A model generated the notes under the pieces. It made no database searches, was not told where the DNA came from, and saw nothing but the letters and a program-made list of their open reading frames with translations. From the NCBI GenBank assembly GCA_008690995.1, contig VRMN01000009.1, forward strand, positions 719,100-783,099: a DNA stretch of 64,000 nt. The letters run 5' to 3'. Position numbers and translations under genes: made by a program. This document shows, piece by piece, positions 11,641 to 21,663 of the stretch (position 1 is the first letter of the stretch; every line of letters begins with the position of its first letter). This stretch comes from Porphyridium purpureum (Eukaryota > Rhodophyta > Bangiophyceae > Porphyridiales > Porphyridiaceae).

Positions 11641-12788
11641 TTTCACAGCGGCAAGCGTGAGCTTCAACGGGTTGGCGGGAACGCAGCTGGAGCCGTCCGT
11701 ATCAGGAACCGCCAAGAAGCAGCAAATTGCGCTGTCGGAGCAGCCAGCCTACGTGATAATGCCTGCGAAAACATGGTCGGCTGCTGTCTGCGCCAGAATG
11801 GCTCCCTTTTCACGCTCTAAAACTCCGTTTGTGCGTATCATGGTAATTTAGCAGTCGGATTATACATGCGCTCTAACAATGATCAGAAATGTTTGCTGCA
11901 TGTCCACGCTCAGCGTCGAATTGTTGCCGATGTTGTTCTTATGTCCATTCCTATTTGTGCGCGCTTTGCGCTGTCCCTACTTCGTAGAACCTTGCCGTAT
12001 GAAAAGGAATCATCGAATTTACGAAAAAGTATAGAAAAATAAATGGGCTCCGATCCCATTCGTGCGTACTTTTCGTTCAATAGCTTGTATGGATTGAATT
12101 GCTTCAGTGCTGTTACCAGCTGCGTCCCTGAGTTGTCCTTACTGTACGTCTCTTTTGCTCTTTTTCTTCTCCTTATCTCTTCGGCCTCCAGGCAAGATCT
12201 GAACGGCTAGTTCGGGCGTGCCCGCCGCGTTCGTAAACCGTCATTTCTCTTAACGCATGGCTTTCCGTGGCGTAAAGTATTGTCATTTCTCTGGGTCTGC
12301 ACATTTCTAGAACCTGCAGAAACTTTTAGAAACGGCTTAACTGCTGAGCGGCTCAATTTCTTACTGTTTGACCGCGTTCAAATCATCCGAATCGCTCTGA
12401 ATGAATGGGATTGAACAGATAATACGTACGCTCACACGCACTTATTGACGATGTTCATCAGCGCTTACCGATAACGCTCATTTGAGCTCACAAGTCGTGC
12501 CCACCCACGCTCACTGGACTTGCTCAGTGGTGCTCGCGATTAATGCTTTAGTATGCACATACTCTCCGTTTCACAGCTTCTCTCTGTGGCCACTAGCGCT
12601 GGCGCTGCGGTTGCCGTCAAACCGCACTTTGTTAGGTGTTTGCGATCCCGCAGGACTATCGCGCATTTATTGGTGCCAGGTCGCCCCACACTACCAGCGC
12701 GGTCGACCTCATCCATTTTTTGAGGACCAGCAGTCATGGAAGTCAATTTACAGTTCGGCAAATGTTGACTTAAAATTTTGCACGGCGA
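11641..12788. other. Intergenic, nothing recognised
   Basis: No coding frame or repeat is supported. It may include the right flank of the decayed Tc1/mariner element, but its terminus is not recognisable. Confidence 0.4.
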
Positions 12789-13814
12789 GTGCCAGACCTT
12801 AGTGTATGGCGCGGGTTAAACGCGCACCACTGCTGGGAAAGGACGAGGGACTGCATGCTTGAGTTTGGCCGCTGCTACGACTATGGGTTGGGGAGTGCGA
12901 CAGAACTTGACGCATGTGCGAAGGAGTCGTATGCAAACGCCGCGAAGCTCGGCAGCTCAGCGGTATCTGTAAGGCTGGAGACGTTTGAGGCCAAAGAGCA
13001 GACGGTTTTGAGACGGAAGCTGTTTGTGGATGAGAAGAAGAAATCAAAACACGGAAAAGAGACTCACACGCTTGCAGCATTAGCGTGTCAGCCAGCCCGG
13101 GAAGAGCAGGCTTGACTCGTCGCCGAAGCTACGGAGCAAGAGCATCCTGCCGCGCAAAACGCACAGCAGGCAGAAGCGCTACGCCTCGAACCGGAAGCGG
13201 CACGACGCGACGACGTGCCGACGTCCCGCACCGGGCGGTCGAGGATGTACAGCCTCATCTCTAGAGAGAGGCGCGAGATCTGGCCGGGAGTCATGAGGCA
13301 AAAGAGATTACAGCGTGGTGGCCTGAAAAAGAGGCCGTACCGTGCGGCGCCACAGATTGGCAGCAATGTGGTGTGACCGATGATTTTACAAACAATAATT
13401 TTTTGGAAGCGGAGCTTTGGTACCACAAGGCGGCGCGAGTGGGAGATGCCTATTTGCAGTGGAAGCTGGACGAATCTTTTATCTGTACTGGTAAGGCGGT
13501 CACCGCAAGGACAAACGCGTGACGGTCGATTGATACCACGAGTCCGAGGAGCAGAGAGTCACCGACGCTCTGAAAATGTGGCCGTGGTGTAATACAGCGG
13601 GAAGGATGATGGTGCGGCGGTCAAGAACTGGCGCAAGGCCGCGAAAGAGGGACATGCAGGCAGGCAGCATGATTTGAGTCGGTGATACAAGAACGGGTGA
13701 GGCGGTATGCGAAAGGGCAAGTCCGCCGCTGTCGACTTGCACCGCAAGGCCGCGAACCAGGGAAACGTATACGAGAAAAAGAAATTAGGTGTTTTATACT
13801 ACTAGCGGAAGGGC
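12789..13814 (+). pseudogene. Broken coiled-coil plus Sel1-repeat gene, cut by Ty3 element 1
   Basis: Plus-strand fragments in several frames carry Sel1-like (TPR-related) repeats: EFGRCYDYGLGSATELDACA (about 12858-12917), AELWYHKAARVGDAYLQWK (about 13410-13466), and AAVKNWRKAAKEGHAG and AAVDLHRKAANQGNVYEKK (about 13615-13785). Between the first and second lie Ala/Glu/Arg-rich heptad-like stretches (ATEQEHPAAQNAQQAEALRL, EREARDLAGSHEAKEI). Stops (for example within the repeat near 13677 and 13693) and frameshifts show it is dead. Sel1 repeats normally form protein-interaction solenoids. The fragment ends at the 5' LTR of Ty3 element 1, and no continuation appears beyond that element. A related relic lies at 57.2-58.1 kb. 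Confidence 0.65.
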
Positions 13815-14104
13815 TGTTATCGGTTCGACCCCAGTCACCTAGAACGGTTCGGTTAATCCGAAACCGGTAAGCCGTTAAGCCGGTAGACCGTTTAACCGTT
13901 TCTAGAAGCTTCTAGAGGTTCCAGAAACTTCTAGACGCGCGCAGAAATGCCAATGGTTTGCATTGTCATTTCTCTTGGCGCCTTGCTGTCCCTAGCGGAA
14001 GTAAGGGTATTAAAAGGCGACGCGCCTGCCCGGACTAGCCGGTCAGGTCTTGCTCGGAGACAGAAGAGGTAAGAAGCAGAGTAAAAGGCACAGCATTGGT
14101 AACA
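13815..14104 (+). repeat. 5' LTR of Ty3 element 1 (290 bp)
   Basis: Begins TGTTATCGG, ends GGTAACA. It holds a heat-shock-element-like array (13900-13936) and a TATA-like TATTAAAA at 14008-14015. Aligns end to end with 18976-19268 at roughly 93 percent by eye. Confidence 0.92.
13900..13936 (+). promoter_or_regulatory. Heat-shock-element-like array in LTR
   Basis: Alternating TTC and GAA-type units at 5-bp steps: TTC 13900, GAA 13905, TTC 13910, GAG 13915, then a second phase TTC 13919, GAA 13924, TTC 13929, GAC 13934. This is the HSF consensus layout (nGAAnnTTCn). It lies about 70 bp upstream of the TATA-like box. The 3' LTR keeps most of it at 19061-19096. Binding is inferred, not shown. 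Confidence 0.55.
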
Positions 14105-14106
14105 TT

Positions 14107-14121
14107 TGGTATCATCGCTGG
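14107..14121 (+). other. Primer-binding site, Ty3 element 1
   Basis: TGGTATCATCGCTGG starts two bases after the 5' LTR. The TGGTATCA beginning is the usual complement of an initiator-tRNA-Met 3' end. The distal bases differ from the plant-type site, so the exact tRNA is uncertain. Confidence 0.65.
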
Positions 14122-14672
14122 TTACCTGGGGTTGCTCTAAGGTTCTCTTAGAGTTTCTCTGGGGTTGCCTGGGTGGGAGAGTCTGCGGGTAAGGGGGTTC
14201 GAGTAAGTCGATCCGGAGGGTGCGACGGGTGGAAGCGGGTCTCAGTCTTGGCTGTACGATAGGCCTAGGCCTTGACGGCGGACTCGCTCTCTGCCTTAGC
14301 ACGTATTAGTAGGCAAGAGCCGTAACGGTTAGCCTTCACTAGGATTCATCCTAGTGTCGCACGACCACCTTTGCGAAGGTAGGCGCCGAACACCTCCATA
14401 CAAGATCGCATCTATAATCCCCGCCCCAGTGCAAAGGCCCGGGCCGCTCCCCATCCAGCGCAACAGAGGAGGATTGCTGTGTGCTTTGTTGTGTGTGCGT
14501 GAGAGGATTGCCGTGCGTGTGTGTGCGTGAGAGGACCGCTTCGTGTGTCGATTTGTGTTCGTAAGGGCGAGCGAGCCCCGTTCGTGGTGCGCGCAGCTGT
14601 TGGAGAAAGTGAGCAGCGGAGACTCGCTGTTTGTGTCGTTGTCGTCGTTGAGTGTGCTTGTGTCCAGAAAGC

Positions 14673-15479
14673 ATGGAGATTGATTCGGAGACGCTGGGAC
14701 CACGTGGCCCGAAGGAGGCCCGTCTGATGAGGTTCGACGGGAAGCGTGACCTTCTGGTTGTGAAGACGTGGTTGTTCCAGGCGAGAAAGAAGATCTTGGG
14801 CCGCCTGTTGGAGAGCATCCACCCGGACGATTTGGAGAAACGTCTGCTTGCGGAGAGGCGTGCTGTGGACTTGGCATCAGACTATTTCGAGGGAGAGGCG
14901 CTTCATTGGTGGTTTCTGAACTGCGAGCGCTACCCGCAGGAGATCCCCACGACGTGGAATGATTTTGCTGCCCTCGTGAGTGCTCGGTTCACGCCGCAGG
15001 ATTCGATCAGGCGTGCAAGGGACAAGTTGACGCGTCTTTCGCAGAAAGGCCCGGCCCATGCGTATGTGGCGGCTTTTCAGGACGCGGCACTTGTGATTCC
15101 GGACTTGTCGGACGCAGAAATGATGGACCGCTTTGTGAGGGGTCTGAAGCCCGAGGTCCGCTTGGAAGTGTACAAGCGAGGAGTGAGTACGTTTGCGGAG
15201 GCTGCGCAGGTGGCGGTGGTCGTGGACGACGCCATTCATGCGACCCGCGGCGTGCGTGATTCAAGTGTGAGGACGCCATTTTTTGGTCGTGCAGCGCAGG
15301 AAGGACCCGTCCCGATGGAGCTGGGACATGTGCAGGGTCAGAGGCGTGTTCGTACCGAACTCAAATGCTGGAATTGTGGAAAGCCGGGGCACATCGCCAG
15401 GACGTGTCCCGAGGCAAGGAAGACTATCCACCAGCTGGAGGGAGACTCGCTGGAGTCAAAAAACGAGGAGCTCGAGTAG
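14673..15479 (+). CDS. Gag polyprotein, Ty3 element 1
   Basis: A capsid-type protein of about 268 aa. The ATG at 14673 is preferred because the frame's earlier start is GTG. The central region (FEGEALHWWFLNCERY, WNDFAALVSARFTPQD, KGPAHAYVAAFQDAALVIPD) is the retrotransposon gag fold that packages element RNA in virus-like particles. The C-terminus has one CCHC zinc knuckle, CWNCGKPGHIARTC. The frame ends at TAG 15477-15479, 13 bases after an A_AAA_AAC slippery site. The pol frame overlaps it in the -1 phase. Confidence 0.9.
   Translation: MEIDSETLGPRGPKEARLMRFDGKRDLLVVKTWLFQARKKILGRLLESIHPDDLEKRLLAERRAVDLASDYFEGEALHWWFLNCERYPQEIPTTWNDFAALVSARFTPQDSIRRARDKLTRLSQKGPAHAYVAAFQDAALVIPDLSDAEMMDRFVRGLKPEVRLEVYKRGVSTFAEAAQVAVVVDDAIHATRGVRDSSVRTPFFGRAAQEGPVPMELGHVQGQRRVRTELKCWNCGKPGHIARTCPEARKTIHQLEGDSLESKNEELE
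15458..15464 (+). promoter_or_regulatory. Programmed -1 frameshift site, gag to pol
   Basis: The heptamer A AAA AAC sits in exact zero-frame register (codons TCA AAA AAC). The gag stop lies 13 bases downstream and the pol frame is -1 relative to gag. A modest downstream pairing (15465-15469 with 15486-15490, GAGGA with TCCTC) is possible but weak. The same heptamer occurs at the same place in Ty3 element 2. Confidence 0.75.
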
Positions 15480-18400
15480 AGAGGTTCCTCGGACAGTCAG
15501 AGGGAAAGGAGGCTCGCAGGCGTTACGAGACCTCTAGGGGCGGCAATGAAGACCGCTGTGGTGGCCTTGGTAAGCCAAGGTCTGGCTGTCCGAAACCTTG
15601 TGGGCGAAACTCGAGCGCAAATCAGCCCGTGATCAAGGAACTTGGAGGGATGGGAGCTGCCATGCTTCTTCGAGTTCGAGGAAAATTGCACAAGTCCGAT
15701 GGAGAGGCCACGTTTTTGATTGACAGTGGCGCGACGGACAACTTCATGAGCGTGGACTTTGTGCAGAAATCCGACGGCCTGAAGCAGAAGGCGTCGTGGA
15801 AGAGAGATCATGTGACCCTAGCGGATGGGTCTGTATTGGAAACAGCCGGAGAAGTTTCCAATGTCAAGTTTGAACTGAGCGATGGGTACTCAGGAGCCGC
15901 CAACTTTGCCATTTGCCGGATTGCGGGACAAGACGCAATCTTGGGCATGGAGTGGCTAAAGCGGGAGAACCCAGTGATTGATTGGCAGTCTGGCATGTTG
16001 GCCTACGGAGAGAAGAAGGCCTGGAGCATGACGCAGATGCTGGTGCCGCGGAAAGAGCTCCGTCGGCTGTTGAAGAGTCAGGAGGTAGAAGAGTGCTACC
16101 TCGGCGTGCTGAAAGGAAGGGAGGAGCCCTGTTCAGTGGAGCGCAAAGAAGCTGACTCTGTGAAGAAGATGCTCAATGATTTCGAAAATCTGTTCGAGGA
16201 GCCGCGAGGGCTGCCTGAGAGCCGAACAGTGGAGCATGTGATTAGGCTGAAAGATGAAAAGCCTGTGAGAGTGGGCAGGGTCTACCGACTGAGCCCTGCG
16301 GAGTTGAAAGTCCTCCGAGAGACTTTGGATGACTTGCTGGATAAGGGATTCGTCCAGCCGAGTCAGAGCCCCTTTGGAGCACCCGTGCTGTTCGTGAAGA
16401 AGAAAGACGGCAGCATGAGGATGTGCGTTGATTATCGGGCGTTGAACGACGCAACTGTGAAGGACCGGTATCCGTTGCCGAACATGGATGAGTTGCTGGA
16501 TCGACTGGGCGCAGCTCACTGTTTTTCAAAGTTGGATTTGGCATCGGGGTACCACCAGTTGCGTGTTCGGGGAGAGGACGTGCCGAAGACCGCGTTCCAG
16601 ACCAGGTACGGACAGTTCGAGTTCCGTGTGATGCCGTTTGGCCTTTGCAACGCGCCGGCAACTTTTCAGAGGGCCATGAACGAGCTGTTTGCAGATCTGC
16701 TGGACAAGACCGTCATTGTCTACTTGGACGATATTTTGGTCTTTACCAAGGATAGGCAGTCGCATGGTAAGGTCCTGAAGGAAGTGTTGTCGCGCTTGCA
16801 AAAGGCGGGGTATCGTTTGAAGCGCAAGAAGTGCAGCTTCTTCGTTTCTGAAGTCGAATACCTGGGGAACATTGTCGGCAACGGTTGCGTGAAGATGGAT
16901 CCACGGAAGGTGGAAGCTTTGAGAGATTGGCCAGTGCCAAAGACGGTGACGGAGTTGAGATCCTTTTTGGGAATGACAAACTGGTTTCGCAAGTTTGTCA
17001 AAGGATACTCTACCGTCGTGGCGCCGCTGACTTCGCTGTTGCAGAACGCAAAGTCGAAGAAGCAGCTGATCGAACTGGGAGATGAAGGCAAGTCGGCCTT
17101 CGAGAAGATTGTCGGGATGTTGACGGAAGCGCCGGTGTTGGCCTTGCCAGACCCTGAAAAGCCATTTGAGGTGTACACGGACCGCTCCGAAGTCGCGGTG
17201 GGGGGATGGCTGGCACAGGAAGGCAGACCGGTCGCGTTTACGTCGAGGAAGCTGCTGGACCGAGAGACCAGGTACAGCAGCTATGAAGGTGAGCTCATGG
17301 CCGTCATTCACTGTCTGCGAGAGTTTCGACCTTATCTGTACGGGGCAAAGTTTGTGCTTCATACGGATCATGAGGCGTTGAAACATTTGATGACGCAGAA
17401 GGAGCTGAATGGCCGGCAAGCACGGTGGCTGGACTTTTTAGCCGAGTTTGATATCACAATCGACTATGTGAAGGGAAAGTCGAACGTGGTAGCCGATGCT
17501 TTGTCGAGGAAGCCAGAGCTGCACGCGCTAGAGTACCAGGTTCGATGTGAGGAATTTGGTACGGGTTTCCAAGCATTCGTGGGTTCGTACTCGAGTGACC
17601 CGGACTTTGGTACTTTGATGGGGGATTTACCGACCCACCAGGGTTTTCGAACCGAAGCTGGGCTCTTGTACTTGAGGAATCGCGTTTGCGTGCCGAGGAA
17701 GTTCAGAGAGCGTGTCATGCAACTCCACCACGATATCCCGACAGCAGGGCACCGTGGAGCCGACACAACTTATGCATCTTTGATAACTCGCTTCTACTGG
17801 CCAAAGATGAAGCGGGACGTGAGCCGTTTTGTGAAGACTTGTCACGCATGCCAAGTGACAAAGTCAGAGAATCGGTCGTTTGGAAAGCGGAAGCCCTTGT
17901 CGATCCCAGAAGGACCTTGGGTCGACATTTCGATGGACTTTGTGACGGAGCTACCTCGGAGCGAAGGCAGCTGTGATGCAATCATGACTGTGGTGGATCG
18001 CTATTCGAAGATGGCGCTGTTTATCCCGACGCGCAAGGACTTGACAGCAAAACGTTGTGCTGACTTGTTCGTGAAGCACGTCGTGAGCCGCTTCGGATAC
18101 CCCAAGTCGATTGTATCGGACCGAGATCCGCTGTTTACGTCAACATTTTGGCAGCAGCTGAGCAAGCGGGTGGGCATGAAGTTGGCAATGTCTACCGCCA
18201 ACCACCCGCAGACAGATGGCCAAACTGAGCGAGTGAACCGGGTGATTCGGGAAATGCTCAAGTTGATGGCGACGAATAGTGGCTGGGTGCGAGACTTGCC
18301 GTTGTACGAGTTTGCGTACAACTCCGCACCAAGCAGTGCCACTGGATTCACGCCGTTCAAAGTGGTGTATGGAAGGGATCCTTGGTTTCCACCGAGCGAA

Positions 18401-18856
18401 GGGTGGAGGCCTGCGCGCGACGGACAGACGAAGGACATGGCGGAGCACTGGTTTCGCCTGTGCAAAGTCCATGAAGAAGTCCGCGACAATTTGATCGAAG
18501 CCCAGGGGAGAATGCAGAAGTTCTTCGATCGACGCAAGGATGCCCGGGAGTTTCAAGTTGGTGATCAAGTGTTGGTCACGGCGCCGCAACTGCGGCCGAA
18601 CAAGAGTGATTTGGCGGCACCAAAGTTTCTTGGTCCGGTGCCTGTCATTGAGAAAGTAAGCTCGCATACTTACCGAGTGATTTTGCCCGAGGGTGTGGCT
18701 TGTCATGATGTCTTTCCGATCCAACATCTGAAGCCATACTATGGACGCGAAGACTACATGGCAGGGGAAAATGATGAAGAAGTACCCGACGAAATGTCGG
18801 CGTCCGATTCTGAGCCAGACTTGTTGAAAATTATCGAAGAGTCTGACTCTGAATGA
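15464..18856 (+). CDS. Pol polyprotein, Ty3 element 1 (protease-RT-RNase H-integrase)
   Basis: Translated after -1 frameshift at 15458-15464, giving about 1130 pol residues. Aspartic protease: FLIDSGATDNFMS. Reverse transcriptase: FVKKKDGSMRMCVDYRALND, LDLASGYHQLRV, PFGLCNAPATFQRAMN and the catalytic YLDDILVF. RNase H: YTDRSEVAVGGWLAQEGRP and TDHEALKHL. Integrase: zinc-binding HHDIPTAGHRGA with CHACQ, then the DDE core MDFVTELP, VSDRDPLFTS and NHPQTDGQTERVNR. The C-terminus ends with an acidic tail and no chromodomain. Functions are polyprotein cleavage, cDNA synthesis and chromosomal integration. All catalytic motifs are present and no stops interrupt the frame. An internal ATG at 15365 exists but lies within gag and is unlikely to be used. 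Confidence 0.93.
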   Translation, partial: RGARVERFLGQSEGKEARRRYETSRGGNEDRCGGLGKPRSGCPKPCGRNSSANQPVIKELGGMGAAMLLRVRGKLHKSDGEATFLIDSGATDNFMSVDFVQKSDGLKQKASWKRDHVTLADGSVLETAGEVSNVKFELSDGYSGAANFAICRIAGQDAILGMEWLKRENPVIDWQSGMLAYGEKKAWSMTQMLVPRKELRRLLKSQEVEECYLGVLKGREEPCSVERKEADSVKKMLNDFENLFEEPRGLPESRTVEHVIRLKDEKPVRVGRVYRLSPAELKVLRETLDDLLDKGFVQPSQSPFGAPVLFVKKKDGSMRMCVDYRALNDATVKDRYPLPNMDELLDRLGAAHCFSKLDLASGYHQLRVRGEDVPKTAFQTRYGQFEFRVMPFGLCNAPATFQRAMNELFADLLDKTVIVYLDDILVFTKDRQSHGKVLKEVLSRLQKAGYRLKRKKCSFFVSEVEYLGNIVGNGCVKMDPRKVEALRDWPVPKTVTELRSFLGMTNWFRKFVKGYSTVVAPLTSLLQNAKSKKQLIELGDEGKSAFEKIVGMLTEAPVLALPDPEKPFEVYTDRSEVAVGGWLAQEGRPVAFTSRKLLDRETRYSSYEGELMAVIHCLREFRPYLYGAKFVLHTDHEALKHLMTQKELNGRQARWLDFLAEFDITIDYVKGKSNVVADALSRKPELHALEYQVRCEEFGTGFQAFVGSYSSDPDFGTLMGDLPTHQGFRTEAGLLYLRNRVCVPRKFRERVMQLHHDIPTAGHRGADTTYASLITRFYWPKMKRDVSRFVKTCHACQVTKSENRSFGKRKPLSIPEGPWVDISMDFVTELPRSEGSCDAIMTVVDRYSKMALFIPTRKDLTAKRCADLFVKHVVSRFGYPKSIVSDRDPLFTSTFWQQLSKRVGMKLAMSTANHPQTDGQTERVNRVIREMLKLMATNSGWVRDLPLYEFAYNSAPSSATGFTPFKVVYGRDPWFPPSEGWRPARDGQTKDMAEHWFRLCKVHEEVRDNLIEAQGRMQKFFDRRKDAREFQVGDQVLVTAPQLRPNKSDLAAPKFLGPVPVIEKVSSHTYRVILPEGVACHDVFPIQHLKPYYGREDYMAGENDEEVPDEMSASDSEPDLLKIIEESDSE

Positions 18857-18960
18857 CTTGGGTACTGTGAGAAGTTTGCTAGGCAGAGGTTTTCTCCCGG
18901 AGCGCGGGTTCCTCGAGCCAAGAATGCAACTTAGTTTGGAGTCTCGCCGAGACGTCGAGC

Positions 18961-18975
18961 CAAGAGGGGGGGAGA
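18961..18975 (+). other. Polypurine tract, Ty3 element 1
   Basis: CAAGAGGGGGGGAGA immediately precedes the 3' LTR, the expected plus-strand primer. Confidence 0.85.
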
Positions 18976-19268
18976 TGTTATCCGTCCGACCCCAGTCACC
19001 TAGAACGGTTCGGTTAATCCGAAACCGGTAAGCCGTTAAACCGTTAGACCGTTTAACCGTTTCTAAAGCTTCTAGAGGTTCCAGAACCTTCTAGACGTGC
19101 GCAGAAATGCCAATGATTGGGATTGTCATTTCTCTTGGCGCCTTGCTGTCCCTAGCGGATATAAGGGTATAAAAAGGCGACGCGCCTGCCCGGACTAGCC
19201 GGTCAGGTCTTGCTCGAAGAAAGAAGAGGGAGGCAGAGAGAGAGAGTAAAGGCACAGCATTGGTAACA
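18976..19268 (+). repeat. 3' LTR of Ty3 element 1 (293 bp)
   Basis: Begins TGTTATCCG, ends GGTAACA. It has a better TATA box (TATAAAAA, 19168-19175) than the 5' copy. The HSE-like array is at 19061-19096 with its first GAA changed. Its right edge is followed by GTAACAG, so GTAACA occurs twice at the junction with the copia fragment. Confidence 0.9.
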
Positions 19269-21663
19269 GTAACAGTCCACGTGTGGAAATCGTCTTTTCT
19301 ATCTCTTGCGAGCCTTTCAGTCGATCCCACCTCGTACAAGTCAGTACCTGCCGGCGTGCGCGCCGGTCCACTTGCACCAAACTCGCTCAGCATGGTGCCG
19401 ATGTATCCATTCATGCTAACCAGCGCAGTGGCTGTACTTCTGTCAAATGCAAAGCGCATACCCAGGTACTCGACGGTATCCCCCTGCTCTCTCTCTGCAG
19501 TCCTGGGTACCTGCGCTCGATTTCATCCAACACAATTTTCACCTCGCGCGCGGACGGAGTGAACACGATTATGTCGTCAACGTGTATTGCGAGCGGTACA
19601 TTGCCGCGTCTGAATACGCACTCGTCGAATCGATTCTGCGAAAAGCGCAGTTCTTCCAACATCCTTTTTACCGTCAGGAACCACTGGCGCGCGGCCATGA
19701 TTGTTCCGTACAGCGCCTTTTTCAAAACGCACACCAAGCCGCCATCGGAGCGCACGTAACGAAGATACTTGTCGTCTAGGCCACATAACACCCTCGTCAG
19801 GTACCTGTCCAACCTCACGTGTACCTTTGGACCATCAGGAGGCATTAGTGCATTCAAGAACGCACCGGGAAAGTCAGCCTTACCCACAGCGTACTTTGCG
19901 TTGGCTGCTATTGCTGCGAGCAATAACAGACTATCTGTGGCAACAGTCGGTGACGACTTCTTCGGGTACACTGCTGGATCCTGGTGATTGCCTCCCGCTA
20001 CAACTCTGGCTTTGATTTTCTGGATCGATCCATCTGCGTCAAGCTTCTCTCTGAGAAATATGTGAGTGGGTAGGATCTGCTTCCTCTCAGCCTCTGACAG
20101 GCTCTGCACACTCACGGGAGTGATAACCCCAAAGCCATACTTACTATCCAGTTGCGCAACCTCCTTGACGACCGCACGGACCGCTTTCAAGCCATGCTTT
20201 CGGAAAGCCGACATCAGACTCATGTTTGCTGTAAGACCCTTCTTATTCGCAGACAGCACAAAGGCTCGTCCTTTTTTGACGTCCGCTTTGTGAGACTCTT
20301 CGTCATCCGCCCAGTCCTCACTGCTCTGCTTCCGCTTTCCGGTTTTGCTCCGATCATTCTTCTCTGTCCTTTTCTGTATTTCCACTATTTCCTTTTCACG
20401 CTGATCAATTTCGTCAATCCTGCGTTGCAGCTTGGCCACTTTCTCGGCGATGTCTTCTGCTCTCACAGAACCGTTGGCTCGCGCCCTCTTTCCCGCCAGC
20501 TTCACCATGTGCTCGTCGATGTATGTCGCTGTGCTTGTTCTTGTCAGCGGATCAACAATGACCTCTGGCTCGCAACCGTTCCGACCACCTGACGTGCTCA
20601 TGTCTGAAAGCCGCTGGTCGTTCAAAGCGCTCGGTGCAAGCGTGCTGCCTTGGTATTCTTGCCGAATTGCTGGACTTGCTTCGGGTGCTGTGGCGCGAGG
20701 CACAATCTGTGAGGCAGATGGAATAAAATGTTGCTGTCCAGGTCCTTGCGTGCTCGTCGGCGAGCGCGTCTTTGCGGTACCCAGCGGCGCTTGCATTCTA
20801 ACAGTGAGCTGCGATCGCAGAGCTCTAACGTCTTGTTGCGGACTACTATAACTCTCCGCGGGGCTTTGTTCGGTTGGAATGCGCGTCTCAGTTCCGAGTG
20901 CCTCCTGCGCTGCATTACTGGCTACCTCTGCTGTGCACAGCTCTTCCAGGACTGGATCGCCTTGTGCTTGGCGCGCGTTCTCTTCTGCCGTTTCCACCGA
21001 GGCGTCGCCGTCCTCATCCGCTTCAACCACAACAAGGTCGACATCTTCCTGTGCCGCTGCGTTCAGCTCCGGCCGATCTTGCTCATCGATTAGCAAGCCC
21101 TCCACGTCCTCTTCTTCGTCGTCATGCGGCTGGTCCTCAATATCTATGACGACACCACTCGCACTCTGTTGCTCAGCAATTTCGTTCATCCTGGATATAA
21201 CGAAGTCTGGATGCGGTAACTGGTTCCACTTCTGTCGCGTGATGATGTTCTTTGTATTGAGGTTGTAGAACAGCCATGATCCGGCCAGGTTCAAGGTCGG
21301 ACGCAGCGCGATGCATCCTGTCGTTCGTTCGGCCATTGTGCTGTCGACGCTCTTGCTGTGCGACTGGCAATAGTCTCCAAATCCGAGTGCTAGCTCCTTC
21401 TTCGCGTCAACTAGGCGCCCTGTCAGATCCTCATATGGCGATCGCCCATCGTACTCTGGCGCAACGGAGCTTTTCATCATGTTTATGCGCTGCACTACAT
21501 ACTCAGCCAGGAACCCGGTTAGGCTCTTCGGCATTCGGAATGGTAAGCCGCTCAGGACGCACCGCATTCGCTCTTTCACCATTCTGATGGCCCTTTCTGC
21601 GGGCTGGACAGCCTCGCCTGCGGCCAGTATGTCTGGGATCACACCATTGCTTTTCATCCAGTC
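19269..21663 (-). pseudogene. Copia element 1 pol, 3' part (integrase end, RT, no RNase H)
   Basis: Continues from the split integrase: WMKSNGVIPDILAAGEAVQP, then AERAIRMVKERMRC (integrase C-terminal region). A long acidic linker with HDDEEEDVEG is next. The copia RT follows: VVAGGNHQDPAVYPKKSSPT, KADFPGAFLNALMP, CVLKKALYGTIMAARQW and the catalytic IHVDDIIVF. The frame ends at a stop at 19411. Homology continues in another frame (LSEFGASGPARTPAG at about 19350-19390) before stopping at the Ty3 element 1 LTR, so there is a frameshift as well as loss of RNase H. The upstream 124 codons that read in frame from 22032 belong to the Ty3 element 2 LTR and are not part of this gene. Confidence 0.85.
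21660..21663. other. Left copy of 4-bp target-site duplication (AGTC)
   Basis: AGTC directly left of the Ty3 element 2 LTR; its partner is at 28912-28915. Deleting the element plus one copy restores the copia integrase frame. Confidence 0.9.

Larger units (their letters stand above)
13815..19268 (+). mobile_element. Ty3/gypsy LTR retrotransposon, element 1
   Basis: A complete-looking 5.45-kb element bounded by two direct LTRs (13815-14104 and 18976-19268) that begin TGTTA and end AACA. It has a tRNA-like primer-binding site after the 5' LTR, gag and pol in overlapping frames, and a G-rich polypurine tract before the 3' LTR. Protease, RT, RNase H and integrase motifs are all present and uninterrupted, so it may be autonomous. 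The LTRs differ at roughly 20 positions including small indels, so this insertion is clearly older than element 2. The flanks (AGGGC on the left, GTAAC on the right) do not match, so the original target duplication is lost. Left flank is a Sel1 pseudogene and right flank is a truncated copia element, implying post-insertion recombination or deletion. Confidence 0.93.

Noticed and set aside
15365-15463. ATG at 15365 as an independent pol start
   Set aside because: It lies inside gag. The in-register slippery heptamer explains pol expression better.
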